This document shows positions 17,341-25,422 of a stretch of DNA of 64,000 bases, piece after piece (position 1 is the first letter of the stretch; every line of letters starts with the position of its first letter). The position numbers and the translations under genes were made by a program. The notes under the pieces are model-generated. The model was not told the DNA's origin. It saw only the letters and a list, made by a program, of their open reading frames with translations, and ran no database searches. The stretch is from Limnobacter sp. MED105 (lineage in GTDB: Bacteria; Pseudomonadota; Gammaproteobacteria; Burkholderiales; Burkholderiaceae_B): contig NZ_ABCT01000015.1 of the NCBI RefSeq assembly GCF_000170915.1, forward strand, positions 1-64,000, written 5' to 3'.

Positions 17341-17723
17341 GGCGTTACTTCGATGCTGCCGATGGTGGTGCCGGAAAGGTCAAGCTCGATGGCATGTGTG
17401 CCTGGTGTGTTGGCCGCTATGCTGACCAATGTGGTTTGGTTGCCGGGAAGTGGCACGCGTGCGTCGAGCCCCTCAACGATCAGTGAATCGGTTTGATTGC
17501 TGTGCACTAAAAACTGAATGCGTTGTCCTTGGCGGACTGCTGCGTTGTAGGAACCCGTGGTCAAGCTGCCATCGATGATTGACAGGGATTCAAGCGCCAG
17601 TGCCGTGTCGCCTTGAGCTGCGGGGGCAGTTGCAGTTTTATTTGTTAATGATTGAACGTAGAGGTAAGCCCCGGCCAGCGTGGCGCTGGCCAGGCCGAGG
17701 TAAACAAGTGCGCGTTTGTTCAT
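17337..17723 (-). CDS. Membrane-anchored cupredoxin-like protein
   Basis: A 128-residue protein with an N-terminal signal anchor (KRALVYLGLASATLAGAYLYV). The beta-rich domain VRQGQRIQFLVHSNQTDSLIVEGLDARVPLPGNQTTLVSIAANTPGTHAIELDLSGTTIGSIEVTP follows the layout of cupredoxin-like proteins. The usual copper ligands are not obvious: there is no Cys, and His replaces the pattern only in VHSN and GTHAI. It is therefore probably a non-copper or weakly binding member. It sits between, and overlaps by 4 bases, the lipoprotein gene upstream and the TSUP gene downstream. The name rests on pattern similarity only. Confidence 0.6.
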   Translation of the reverse strand: MNKRALVYLGLASATLAGAYLYVQSLTNKTATAPAAQGDTALALESLSIIDGSLTTGSYNAAVRQGQRIQFLVHSNQTDSLIVEGLDARVPLPGNQTTLVSIAANTPGTHAIELDLSGTTIGSIEVTP

Positions 17724-19915
17724 GGATTAATTTGAGGTCTTTTCGCTGTGGTTCGTTCCCACATTTGAATATACACCTCGGCTGAATTGTAGAGTGCCTT
17801 CAAGGCCTCGTTGCCACCTTCAAGGCGCAGTTCCTCCACCCAGTCGGCTTTCAGGCCGTAGTGGGCTTGCCCTTCTGAATTGGCATCAAACACGCGCTCG
17901 CCACTGGTTTGCTTCTCGAACTTCACAGGGCTCACATTGGTGTTGAATACGCCAGCCCAATCGGGTCCCTGGAACAGGGTGAACGGATAGGAGATCTGTG
18001 GGCGGTCGGCGCCCCGTGGACCTGCCTGTGCGCCCAAACCGTTGGTGTCTGCACCAAAACCCATGGCGAAATCAAACTGTTGGCTCTTGAGTGGCGCTAT
18101 GACCTTGAGGTCTTCAGTCCAGCTTTGTGCATTGCCTTGATAGGGATAAATAATGCCGCCCGCAGCCAGAATTTTGCGGCCCTGCTCCCGGGTAATGCCG
18201 CCATGTGCACCGTGGGTAGACACCAGTGGGTACTTGGGTTGCTGGCGATCGGCCATGTCAATCAAATCGCCTTTGATGCTCAATTCCATGTGGTCTACTT
18301 CAATGATGATGCCTTTTTCCATCAATCGCTTGAAGGCGTATTTGCCCAGTTCGGTCAGGGCGCGGCGATTACACTGGCGCTGGTTCTCTCCCGTAGGGTA
18401 GATTGGCGCCACACCTGGGTTGTTGGCAATCAGTGCCTGGGTCAACGGGTCGTTGCCCAAACCGGGTAGCGAGGTCATGACTGCACCGGGCTGTCGCAGA
18501 ATGTAGTCGGCGTAATTGTTGTCGCCACCTGGGCAGTCATAGGTTTGCCAGAATGCGCCGGTGTCGACAAAGTTACCCACGTTGAGCACTGCGCCATCGA
18601 AGATGCCATTGCCGCCAAATGCGTTGTCAAATTCGTGAATAGGGAACATTTGCCGCACACCCAGTGCGTGCAAGCGATCAAGCTGTTTGTCGATTTCAGC
18701 TTCATCGCACAGGTTTTGACCCAGCTTGATGCCGCAGTTGAACAGGTGTGAAATTTCTATGCCCAACACCACGGCCAGCTTGCCCTCATTAATTACTTGC
18801 CGGGCTTCTGCCGGGCTGGTCACGATGCGGAACCAACCTTTGCCAGGGCCACCTTCCTGGGCATCAATGTAGCTTTCAAGTTGTTTCACGTATTCGATTT
18901 GGGTAACTGCGCTTTCCATCTCGTTGCAATTTGCGAGGGGTCTTCCCTTGCTGACTTTGACCAAATTGCACAGGGTTTCGTTTTCAACCAGATTGGTTAC
19001 AAAAATACGCAAGCCGGCTTGCCAGGCTCGTTCCAGCCATTTGTAGTACAGACCTTCGTGGGTAAGTGCGTCGGCAGCGGGCCAGCTGCGGAAGGTGGGC
19101 CAGCCTTCGGTTTCATGACTTGCTGTAGGTGAAAACTTGAACAGATTGTCCACCAAATCAAGCCTGCCCATGGGGCCATGGTTGGCCTCGCAACTGCCCA
19201 GTGCCTGGGTCACGCCAAAACGGTGGTGGGGTGTGCCGTGGTGCGCACCGCCCAGAAAAGTGGTGGCTGTAATGTGGTTGTGCACATCTGCGAAACCTTT
19301 TACCGCGCGGTTCAGCCCGGCACCTGCAAAGGTGCGGCCTTCAGTGTTGGTTGAAATTTCAGGAAACTCGGCACAGCCTGTGGTTTTAACAAACTGAAAC
19401 AGGGTTTCTTCGCTGTTGCCTGCGCTTTCTACAGTACCCAAACCATTGCTGAAGCCCAGCAAGGCCAGCTTCATGGTGTTGCCAGAGTTGGTCAGGGAAA
19501 AGCCACTTCGACCTTTTTCATCTTCCTGAACCGCCCACTCAATCGAGTCGGAAAACGCGTTGCTGCTACTCACCGGCGTGCCTGCCGAGTTGCCCACGGC
19601 TTGCATCATGGCGTCGTTGCGGTTGTAAATCATGTACTTTCCCAAAGCGGTGGGCTTGAGGAAAAAGGGTGCTGCGTTGACAGCGGTGGCCTCGGTGACG
19701 CCGTAGCTGCCGTCGCTGCTCAGTGCCACAAACTTGTTGTTGGCCAGCGATTGAATTGCGACACACTGGTTTGCAATATTGAATGCCGTGGGGGCCACTT
19801 CAACTTCATTGGGGGTCGTGCGTCCGTCGGTACCGCCAGCGGCGGTGTCTGAATCGGAACTGCAGGCGGCCAGGGCTGTGCACAGCGCCAGGGTGCCAAG
19901 TAGGGCGTGTCTCAT
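17720..19915 (-). CDS. Lipoprotein with metal-dependent (M19 dipeptidase-like) hydrolase domain
   Basis: A 731-residue predicted lipoprotein. The signal peptide ends in a lipobox (ALAAC, Cys about residue 17). The N-terminal 60-190 region looks like a beta-trefoil (repeated KFVALSSDGSYG-type segments). The catalytic part begins at GFADVHNHI, an HxH metal motif of the amidohydrolase/renal dipeptidase fold. It continues through GIEISHLFNCG, VDHMELSIKGD, STHGAHGGI and FGADTNGLG, which could supply further ligands. The substrate is unknown; peptides or amides are guesses. Start is ATG 19915; the frame is open to 19972 but the extra residues precede the signal peptide. It is first in an operon with the cupredoxin-like and TSUP genes. 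Confidence 0.75.
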   Translation of the reverse strand: MRHALLGTLALCTALAACSSDSDTAAGGTDGRTTPNEVEVAPTAFNIANQCVAIQSLANNKFVALSSDGSYGVTEATAVNAAPFFLKPTALGKYMIYNRNDAMMQAVGNSAGTPVSSSNAFSDSIEWAVQEDEKGRSGFSLTNSGNTMKLALLGFSNGLGTVESAGNSEETLFQFVKTTGCAEFPEISTNTEGRTFAGAGLNRAVKGFADVHNHITATTFLGGAHHGTPHHRFGVTQALGSCEANHGPMGRLDLVDNLFKFSPTASHETEGWPTFRSWPAADALTHEGLYYKWLERAWQAGLRIFVTNLVENETLCNLVKVSKGRPLANCNEMESAVTQIEYVKQLESYIDAQEGGPGKGWFRIVTSPAEARQVINEGKLAVVLGIEISHLFNCGIKLGQNLCDEAEIDKQLDRLHALGVRQMFPIHEFDNAFGGNGIFDGAVLNVGNFVDTGAFWQTYDCPGGDNNYADYILRQPGAVMTSLPGLGNDPLTQALIANNPGVAPIYPTGENQRQCNRRALTELGKYAFKRLMEKGIIIEVDHMELSIKGDLIDMADRQQPKYPLVSTHGAHGGITREQGRKILAAGGIIYPYQGNAQSWTEDLKVIAPLKSQQFDFAMGFGADTNGLGAQAGPRGADRPQISYPFTLFQGPDWAGVFNTNVSPVKFEKQTSGERVFDANSEGQAHYGLKADWVEELRLEGGNEALKALYNSAEVYIQMWERTTAKRPQINP

Positions 19916-20097
19916 GTCTCGTCTTCCCAGGGTCTTTGTGACTCGATTGGTTCTACAAATTAATACTGACAATCAGTCATTTCAGATTCAGCAAAGGTTA
20001 CCCCCCATTTAGAGGGGGAAACGGTTTCAGTTTCCCGAAAATCCTGCCGTTAACCCATTCGAGGAGAATGCGCCGCATTCGCGAGGGAACCAGCATC

Positions 20098-21144
20098 ATG
20101 CCAGTTGAACAAGCCGCCGATGACAAACAGTTGATCAAGGAACTAGAGCGCCAGTTGGCAGAGTTGCAAGGCAATGCTGACAAGTTGAGCAAAGAAGTTG
20201 AAAGTTTGCAGGGAGCAAATTCGACTTTGAATCAACAGCTGGAGTCTCAGCGTGCCGAAACCCACCAAATGCAACTCATGTTGGAGCAAATTCAGCGCGA
20301 GATGCGCATGCAGTACCTGGCAGCAGTGAAGTCGTTTTCCAATTTGATGGAGTTGCGTTCGCCACAACTGGCTGCCCATGGCTTGCGAGTCGCTGAATTG
20401 GCGCGTTTGATTGCCAAAGAACTTCCTGCCAGCGACTCTGCTTTGCAGGATATTTATGTGGCTTCGCTGTTACACGACATTGGCAAGTTGGGTTTGAGTG
20501 ACGACACCTTGTTCAAGCCTGTGGTGGAGTTGAAGGGCGATGCACGCGTGGCCTTGATGAAACACCCGATGAAGGCTCAGGCCGCCTTTCATGGTTTGTC
20601 GGAAATGGTGCATGTGTCCGAAATTATTCGACACCACCATGAGCGCTATGATGGGCAGGGCTTTCCCGACGGGCTGGAGGGTGAGGGCATTCCACTGGGA
20701 GCGCGAATTCTGGCGGTTGCCGAAGATTACGATGAGTTGCAACAAGGCTGGCTGGCGTCCAAGGCTTTTGATGAGTTGCAAGCCCAGACATTTTTGGTGG
20801 GTGCTGCTGGCAAGCGTTACGACCCCAAGGTGATTGCGGTGTTACCCACTGCCCTTGTAAAACTGAAAGCGGCCGAGAAGGCCAATGAGAAGATTTTGCA
20901 TGGTGAAGATCTTTACGAGGGGTTGGTGTTGGCTCGTGATTTTGAGGGGCCGGACGGGTTTATGTGGTTGTCCAAGGGGCAGGTGGTGTCGCGCCATTTC
21001 ATTGGTCGGGTGCGGGAGGCTGAGCAGCAGCATGGTGTTCAGCTGAAACTTTATACCGTGAAAACTGCCAATTCACGGACTGCGTCTTCAACCAAAGATA
21101 CGTCACTGCAGCCTGCGCAGCAGACCGGGCATGTGGCGCTTTAG
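20098..21144 (+). CDS. HD-GYP domain phosphodiesterase-like protein with N-terminal coiled coil
   Basis: Residues 10-90 form a Gln/Glu-rich coiled coil. An HD-GYP domain follows with HDIGKLG and HHHERYDGQGFPDGLEGEGIP. Many HD-GYP proteins hydrolyse cyclic di-GMP. Here the signature GYP reads GFP, and the HD dyad and downstream histidines are kept, so activity is plausible. There is no receiver domain, so the coiled coil may be the input or dimerisation part. The C-terminal 90 residues (LYEGLVLARDFEGPDGFMWLSKGQVVS) form a small beta domain often seen after HD-GYP. Start is ATG 20098 with GAGGGA 9 bases before it; ATG 20068 has its GGAG only 1-2 bases away. Confidence 0.87.
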   Translation: MPVEQAADDKQLIKELERQLAELQGNADKLSKEVESLQGANSTLNQQLESQRAETHQMQLMLEQIQREMRMQYLAAVKSFSNLMELRSPQLAAHGLRVAELARLIAKELPASDSALQDIYVASLLHDIGKLGLSDDTLFKPVVELKGDARVALMKHPMKAQAAFHGLSEMVHVSEIIRHHHERYDGQGFPDGLEGEGIPLGARILAVAEDYDELQQGWLASKAFDELQAQTFLVGAAGKRYDPKVIAVLPTALVKLKAAEKANEKILHGEDLYEGLVLARDFEGPDGFMWLSKGQVVSRHFIGRVREAEQQHGVQLKLYTVKTANSRTASSTKDTSLQPAQQTGHVAL

Positions 21145-21200
21145 GTGATTTGTGATCTGACCTTGAAGATGCGCCGCTGCTGTTTGTTGCTCACTCGGCA

Positions 21201-21646
21201 TGGGTTCCTTGTGTCGCACTGAAAACCGCTTGATCCCTTGTTGAATGGATTCTTGCTCACCTCGCTCGGCAAAACAGACGGCCGAGTCTCGGTGTCGGCA
21301 TGAAGCCGACCACTGCGAATCCACTCAAACGGGGCGGTTTTCTTGAAGTGCGTCCCAAGCAATCCCACTGCCGAGTTGGCTCAAATCCGCAGAGTGCGCC
21401 CATCTGCTCCAGCTCTCCCGCACAGCGCTTCGCCACGAGCTCGCGACTCACGGCTGGTTTCATCGCCCAATCGGCGGCGGTGTTTCGATCGCCTCGCCTT
21501 CAAGAAAACCTGCCCGTTTGAATTCACCCGCCACGGTCGGCCGTGGGCCGGCACCGAGACTCGGCCCGCCCTTTTGCCGAGCGAGGTGAGTCAGGGTGAA
21601 TATCAAAAAGGGAAATACAGGTTTTCTGGCGAGAGATCGGAACCCA
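21201..21646. repeat. Large imperfect inverted repeat in a convergent intergenic region
   Basis: Arms at 21201-21348 and 21498-21646 are inverted copies with a 149-base loop. Perfect blocks include 19 bases (21256-21274 against 21572-21590), 15 bases (21280-21294 against 21552-21566) and 13 bases (21336-21348 against 21498-21510). Each arm also contains small hairpins of its own: CTCGGC/GCCGAG and, in the left arm, GTCGGC-ATGAA-GCCGAC. The form is that of two oppositely oriented copies of a REP-like unit. It fills most of the 550-base gap between the convergent HD-GYP and oxidoreductase genes. I see no credible gene in that gap. Confidence 0.85.
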
Positions 21647-21694
21647 AGTCGATCGGGCAGTTAACCGGCAGTCAAGCAAGAAAGAGAGATCCGA

Positions 21695-22680
21695 TCAAGG
21701 AATCAGCACGGTGCAACCTGTGGTGCGTCGTCCTTCAAGTTCGGTGTGCGCTTTCACCACATCGGCCAGCGCAAACCGCTGGTTGATTTGAATTTTCACA
21801 GCACCACTGGCCACCACGCCAAACATTTCAGCCGCACTTTCCAGCATTTCAGCCTTGTCTACTGTAAACGATGCCACGGTTGGGCGGGTCAGCACCAATG
21901 AGCCACGCTCGGCCAGCCACTGCAATGGAACCGGGTCAACCTTACCGCTGGCATTGCCAAAGCTGACCATCATGCCACGCGGTTTCAGGCAATTCAGAGA
22001 GTCGACAAAAGTGGCTTTGCCCACGCTGTCATAAACCACGGGAACACCTTTCCCATCGGTCAATTCCTTAACGCGCTCTACAATATTTTCTTCGCTTGTA
22101 ATGATTACTTCGGCGCAACCATTGGCTTTGGCCAACTCTGCTTTTTCTCGTGTTGATACAGTACCAATCACCCGCACACCCAGCGATTTTGCCCATTGCG
22201 TGGCGATGGTGCCTACGCCACCGGCTGCAGCGTGAAACAAAATGGTGTCGCCTGCCTGCACCTTGTACACGCGGCGCAGCAGGTATTGCGCGGTGAAGCC
22301 TTTCAGCATCATCGCGGCGGCTGTTTCAAAATCGATGCTGTCCGGAATTTTCACCAGCGGGTGTGCCGGCATATTCCGCACGGTGGAGTAGGAGCCCACC
22401 GGTCCTGAACCATAAGCCACGCGATCGCCCACTTTGAAGTCTGTTACGCCTTCTCCCACAGCCCGCACAACGCCAGCGCTTCACTGCCCGGGCAGCAGGG
22501 CAGTGGTTGGGGGTAAACACCAGTTCGCCAATACACTTCAATGTAATTCAGGCCAATGGCTTTGTGTTCAACCTGTACTTCACCGGCTTTGGGCGGGCCG
22601 ACTTCGATGTCTTCCATTTTCAACACATCGGGTGCACCGGGGTTGTAAAAGCGAACAATTTTTGCGGGGGTAGTACTCAT
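21695..22680 (-). pseudogene. NADPH:quinone oxidoreductase, zinc-independent MDR type, one frameshift
   Basis: Medium-chain dehydrogenase of the QOR family, which reduces quinones with NADPH. The N-terminal frame (from ATG 22680, MSTTPAKIVRFYNPG) reads through NYIEVYWRTGVYPQPLP and PGSEA, then breaks. The other frame continues GVVRAVGEGVTDFKVGDRVAYGSGPVGSY, the AAAGGVGTIATQWAKSLG nucleotide motif and the C-terminus. Inserting one base near 22478 gives PGSEAAGVVRAVG and a full protein of about 328 residues. The lesion matches those in dnaG and the DedA-type gene. The start overlaps the stop of the EamA gene by 4 bases, so it is the last gene of a three-gene operon. Confidence 0.88.
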
Positions 22681-23618
22681 GTTATAGCTCCTTCTTTTGC
22701 TTCTTTTTTCATGCTCAGCAGGGCCACACCTGCAATTACAAGTGCAGTTCCAGCAGCATGCCAAACGGTAAATGGTTCTTCTAATATCCATGTGCCCAAC
22801 GCAATCGTGGCGATGGGGCCAATCATGCCCAGTTGCGACACGCGCGGTGCGCCGATCAAACTGATGGCAGTCATCACGGCGAATACTGGTACAAAGGTGC
22901 AAAATACCGCATTCACCAAAGACCAGCCCCACACGGGCAATGGCTGTTCAACAATGATGCTCAAAGGCTGCTGAATATTAATTTGTATCAATATGGCTGC
23001 CGCCGAAATCAGGGTGGCCATGGCGGTAACGCGTATGGTGCCCAGTCGCTTGAGCAACCTTTCGCCCACAATCAGGTAACTGGCATAGCAAATGGCAGAC
23101 ACAAAAACCAGCACCACGCCCAAGGCAGTGTTGTCGCCGACCAGCACGGTTTCATGGCCATACACCACGGCCAGCCCCACATAGCTAAGTGCCATGCACA
23201 TTAGCTGCCAGGGTTGGGGCCACTGGTGCTTGATGATGCAGGCAATCAACAGCACGATCGATGGATACGTGAACAGGATCAGCCGTTCAAGCCCGGCGGT
23301 GATGTATTGCAAGCCCATGAAGTCAAACAGGCTGGCCAGGTAATAGCCCAGTAAACCCGCCACCGCAATCAAGCCATAGTCTTTGGCTGTCATTTTCACC
23401 GCATTTTTTTCTCGCAGTACGGTGAATATGAGTGCGCCCAGAAACAGGGGCAGCGACAACAACATGCGCATGGCCAGCAGGGTCGAGGCGTCAACCGGGT
23501 AGGCATAAGCCAGCTTCACCACAATGGCTTTGCCAGAAAAAAAGATGGCGCCCAAGAGCGCCAAACCCACGCCCCAAGCCGTGGGTGATCGTTCCAGTAA
23601 AGCGCGCGTTCGGCTCAA
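22677..23618 (-). CDS. EamA (DMT) family transporter
   Basis: A 313-residue inner-membrane protein with ten hydrophobic helices in two EamA repeats (LALLGAIFFSGKAIVVKLAY and LVFVSAICYASYLIVGERLL). The family exports metabolites and some drugs; the substrate here is unknown. Start is probably TTG 23618, 15 bases after the stop of the upstream dehydrogenase; no ATG lies close. Its stop overlaps the ATG of the quinone oxidoreductase. The order dehydrogenase, EamA, oxidoreductase suggests one transcript but not a specific pathway. Confidence 0.87.
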   Translation of the reverse strand: MSRTRALLERSPTAWGVGLALLGAIFFSGKAIVVKLAYAYPVDASTLLAMRMLLSLPLFLGALIFTVLREKNAVKMTAKDYGLIAVAGLLGYYLASLFDFMGLQYITAGLERLILFTYPSIVLLIACIIKHQWPQPWQLMCMALSYVGLAVVYGHETVLVGDNTALGVVLVFVSAICYASYLIVGERLLKRLGTIRVTAMATLISAAAILIQINIQQPLSIIVEQPLPVWGWSLVNAVFCTFVPVFAVMTAISLIGAPRVSQLGMIGPIATIALGTWILEEPFTVWHAAGTALVIAGVALLSMKKEAKEGAIT

Positions 23619-23633
23619 GGCTTGCGCGCGCTT

Positions 23634-24497
23634 TTACAAACGTTTGATCAGGCTCGACGTGTCCCAGCGCTGGCCGCCCATGCCTTGTACTTCGGCATAG
23701 AACTGGTCAACCAAAGCGGTCACTGGAAGCTGAGAACCATTGCGGCGTGCTTCTTCCAGCACAAGGCTCAGGTCTTTGCGCATCCAGTCCACTGCGAAAC
23801 CGAAATCGAATTTGCCCTCCACCATGGTTTTGCCACGGTTGTCCATCTGCCAGCTTTGTGCGGCGCCTTTGCCAATCACTTCAAGCGCTTTGCTGACATC
23901 CAGCCCGGCGTTCATGCCAAACTTCAATGCCTCTGACAAACCCTGCAGCAGACCTGCGATACACACCTGGTTGACCATTTTTGTCAACTGACCGCTGCCC
24001 GATTCACCCATCAAGGTCACCGCCTTGGCAAATGCGGCAATCACATCTTTCGACTGTTCAAAGTCTGCGTGAGTTCCGCCACACATCACAGTCAGTTGTC
24101 CGTTTTCGGCACCCGCTTGGCCGCCTGACACTGGCGCGTCAATAAAACCAAAGCCCGCATCTTTGGCATGCTCGAACAGTTCGCGCGCAATTTTCGCGCT
24201 GGCGGTGGTGTGATCAATGAACACTGCGCCTGGCTTCATGCCATGGAATGCACCATTGATTCCAGTGCAAATTTGGCGCAAATCGTCGTCGTTGCCCACA
24301 CAGGCGAATACGAAGTCCTGGCCAGTGGCCGCCTGTTCGGGCGTGCTTGCCATTTTGCCGCCGTGTTGGGCCACCCACTTTTCCGCTTTGGCCGAGCTGC
24401 GGTTGTACACCGTGACTTCATGGCCGGCTTTCACCAAATGACCTGCCATGGGGTATCCCATAACGCCCAAACCCAGAAAAGCAACTTTGAAACCCAT
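23634..24497 (-). CDS. NAD(P)-dependent beta-hydroxyacid dehydrogenase (HIBADH family)
   Basis: A 287-residue member of the 3-hydroxyisobutyrate/tartronate-semialdehyde reductase family. It shows the Rossmann motif FLGLGVMGYPMAGHLVKAGH, the substrate-binding DAPVSGGQAGAENGQL and the catalytic-lysine helix GSGQLTKMVNQ. Start is ATG 24497, with AGGTGG 6 bases upstream; the open frame runs to 24872 but that part is leader. It heads the operon with EamA and the quinone oxidoreductase. Succinic-semialdehyde/glyoxylate reductase activity is possible and cannot be separated by eye. A second family member is encoded at 55665-56564. Confidence 0.9.
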   Translation of the reverse strand: MGFKVAFLGLGVMGYPMAGHLVKAGHEVTVYNRSSAKAEKWVAQHGGKMASTPEQAATGQDFVFACVGNDDDLRQICTGINGAFHGMKPGAVFIDHTTASAKIARELFEHAKDAGFGFIDAPVSGGQAGAENGQLTVMCGGTHADFEQSKDVIAAFAKAVTLMGESGSGQLTKMVNQVCIAGLLQGLSEALKFGMNAGLDVSKALEVIGKGAAQSWQMDNRGKTMVEGKFDFGFAVDWMRKDLSLVLEEARRNGSQLPVTALVDQFYAEVQGMGGQRWDTSSLIKRL

Positions 24498-24629
24498 ATT
24501 AACCACCTGAAAAAGTTTTAGTTCTTGATTGAACTGTATCGGAATAGAACGGGTATTGCGCTTCGGATCATCCCTAGGTTTTGCGATTTGATAGGATCGG
24601 GGCTTGTTGCATTTTTGCGTGGTTAAACT

Positions 24630-25085
24630 ATGAAAATCTGGGTCGATGCCGACGCTTGCCCCGTTGCGGTGAAGGAAATCATTTTTCGTGCGGCCGATCG
24701 AACCGGCATTGAAACCACTTTGGTGGCCAATCAGTACATTCGCACGCCACCCTCGAAGTTCATCAAGCTGTTGCAAGTACCACGTGGTTTTGACGAGGCG
24801 GATGATGAAATTGTGCGGCGTGTTGAGGCGGGAAATTTGGTGATTACCAGCGACATTCCACTGGCTGCGCAATTGGTGGACAAGGGAGCGCAGGTGCTAA
24901 GCCCGCGCGGAGAGATGTTTACGGCAGAGAATATCAAAGCCCTGCACACCATGCGCGATTTCATGGACACCATGCGGGCCAGTGGGATCGATACAGGCGG
25001 CCCGCCCGCCTACAGCCAGGCGGACCGAAAAACTTTCGCGAGTCAGTTCGACCGAATTATCGCGAAGTTTCCCAAGGCTGTTTAG
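24630..25085 (+). CDS. YaiI/YqxD family protein (UPF0178, DUF188)
   Basis: A 151-residue protein matching the family from end to end: [18 protein letters not shown] at the start, [12 protein letters not shown], then [25 protein letters not shown] and the C-terminal DRIIAKF. The family has a PIN-like nuclease fold with conserved aspartates, but no biochemical role is established. It is divergent from the dehydrogenase gene, and its stop overlaps the stop of the convergent EthD gene by 4 bases. Confidence 0.93.
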   Translation: MKIWVDADACPVAVKEIIFRAADRTGIETTLVANQYIRTPPSKFIKLLQVPRGFDEADDEIVRRVEAGNLVITSDIPLAAQLVDKGAQVLSPRGEMFTAENIKALHTMRDFMDTMRASGIDTGGPPAYSQADRKTFASQFDRIIAKFPKAV

Positions 25086-25399
25086 CCTTTTTCGACAGTC
25101 ACTTCACTGATCACGATCACCGGGCTGGCATTGGTGTAGTTGGGAATGTCTGCCATAATTTCTTTCGCATGCGGGCCGAAAGCCGCCTGAAATGCCTCGA
25201 CTGAATCCACCAGCAAATGCCCCATGGCCACAAACGCGGGTGCATCGCCTGCGCCACCAGCCAGGCCTTTGTCAACGGTGTAGTGGTGCAGGGCATTGCC
25301 CATTTTGCTTTTCACCAGTGGCATGTGTGTGGTTTTGTAGTAGTCATGGTCAAAGCTGACGCCTTGCGCATTGGGGTACATCACACTGACTTTGATCAT
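25082..25399 (-). CDS. EthD-family small protein
   Basis: A 105-residue dimeric alpha-beta-barrel protein of the EthD family: IKVSVMYPN, the [12 protein letters not shown] motif with the conserved His-Met-Pro, and a [13 protein letters not shown] strand. EthD proteins are linked to ether and aromatic degradation, and some relatives are dehydratases or monooxygenases, but most have unknown roles. It starts 23 bases after the stop of doeC and could be the last gene of the ectoine operon. No known step in ectoine breakdown needs it. Confidence 0.8.
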   Translation of the reverse strand: MIKVSVMYPNAQGVSFDHDYYKTTHMPLVKSKMGNALHHYTVDKGLAGGAGDAPAFVAMGHLLVDSVEAFQAAFGPHAKEIMADIPNYTNASPVIVISEVTVEKG

Positions 25400-25422
25400 T
25401 TTTGTTGTCTCCTCGACTGCCT

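Noticed and set aside
21300-21786. Small open frames in the inverted-repeat region
   Set aside because: They read the repeat arms in both directions with similar peptides, as expected of inverted DNA copies, and have no proper starts or ribosome-binding sites.
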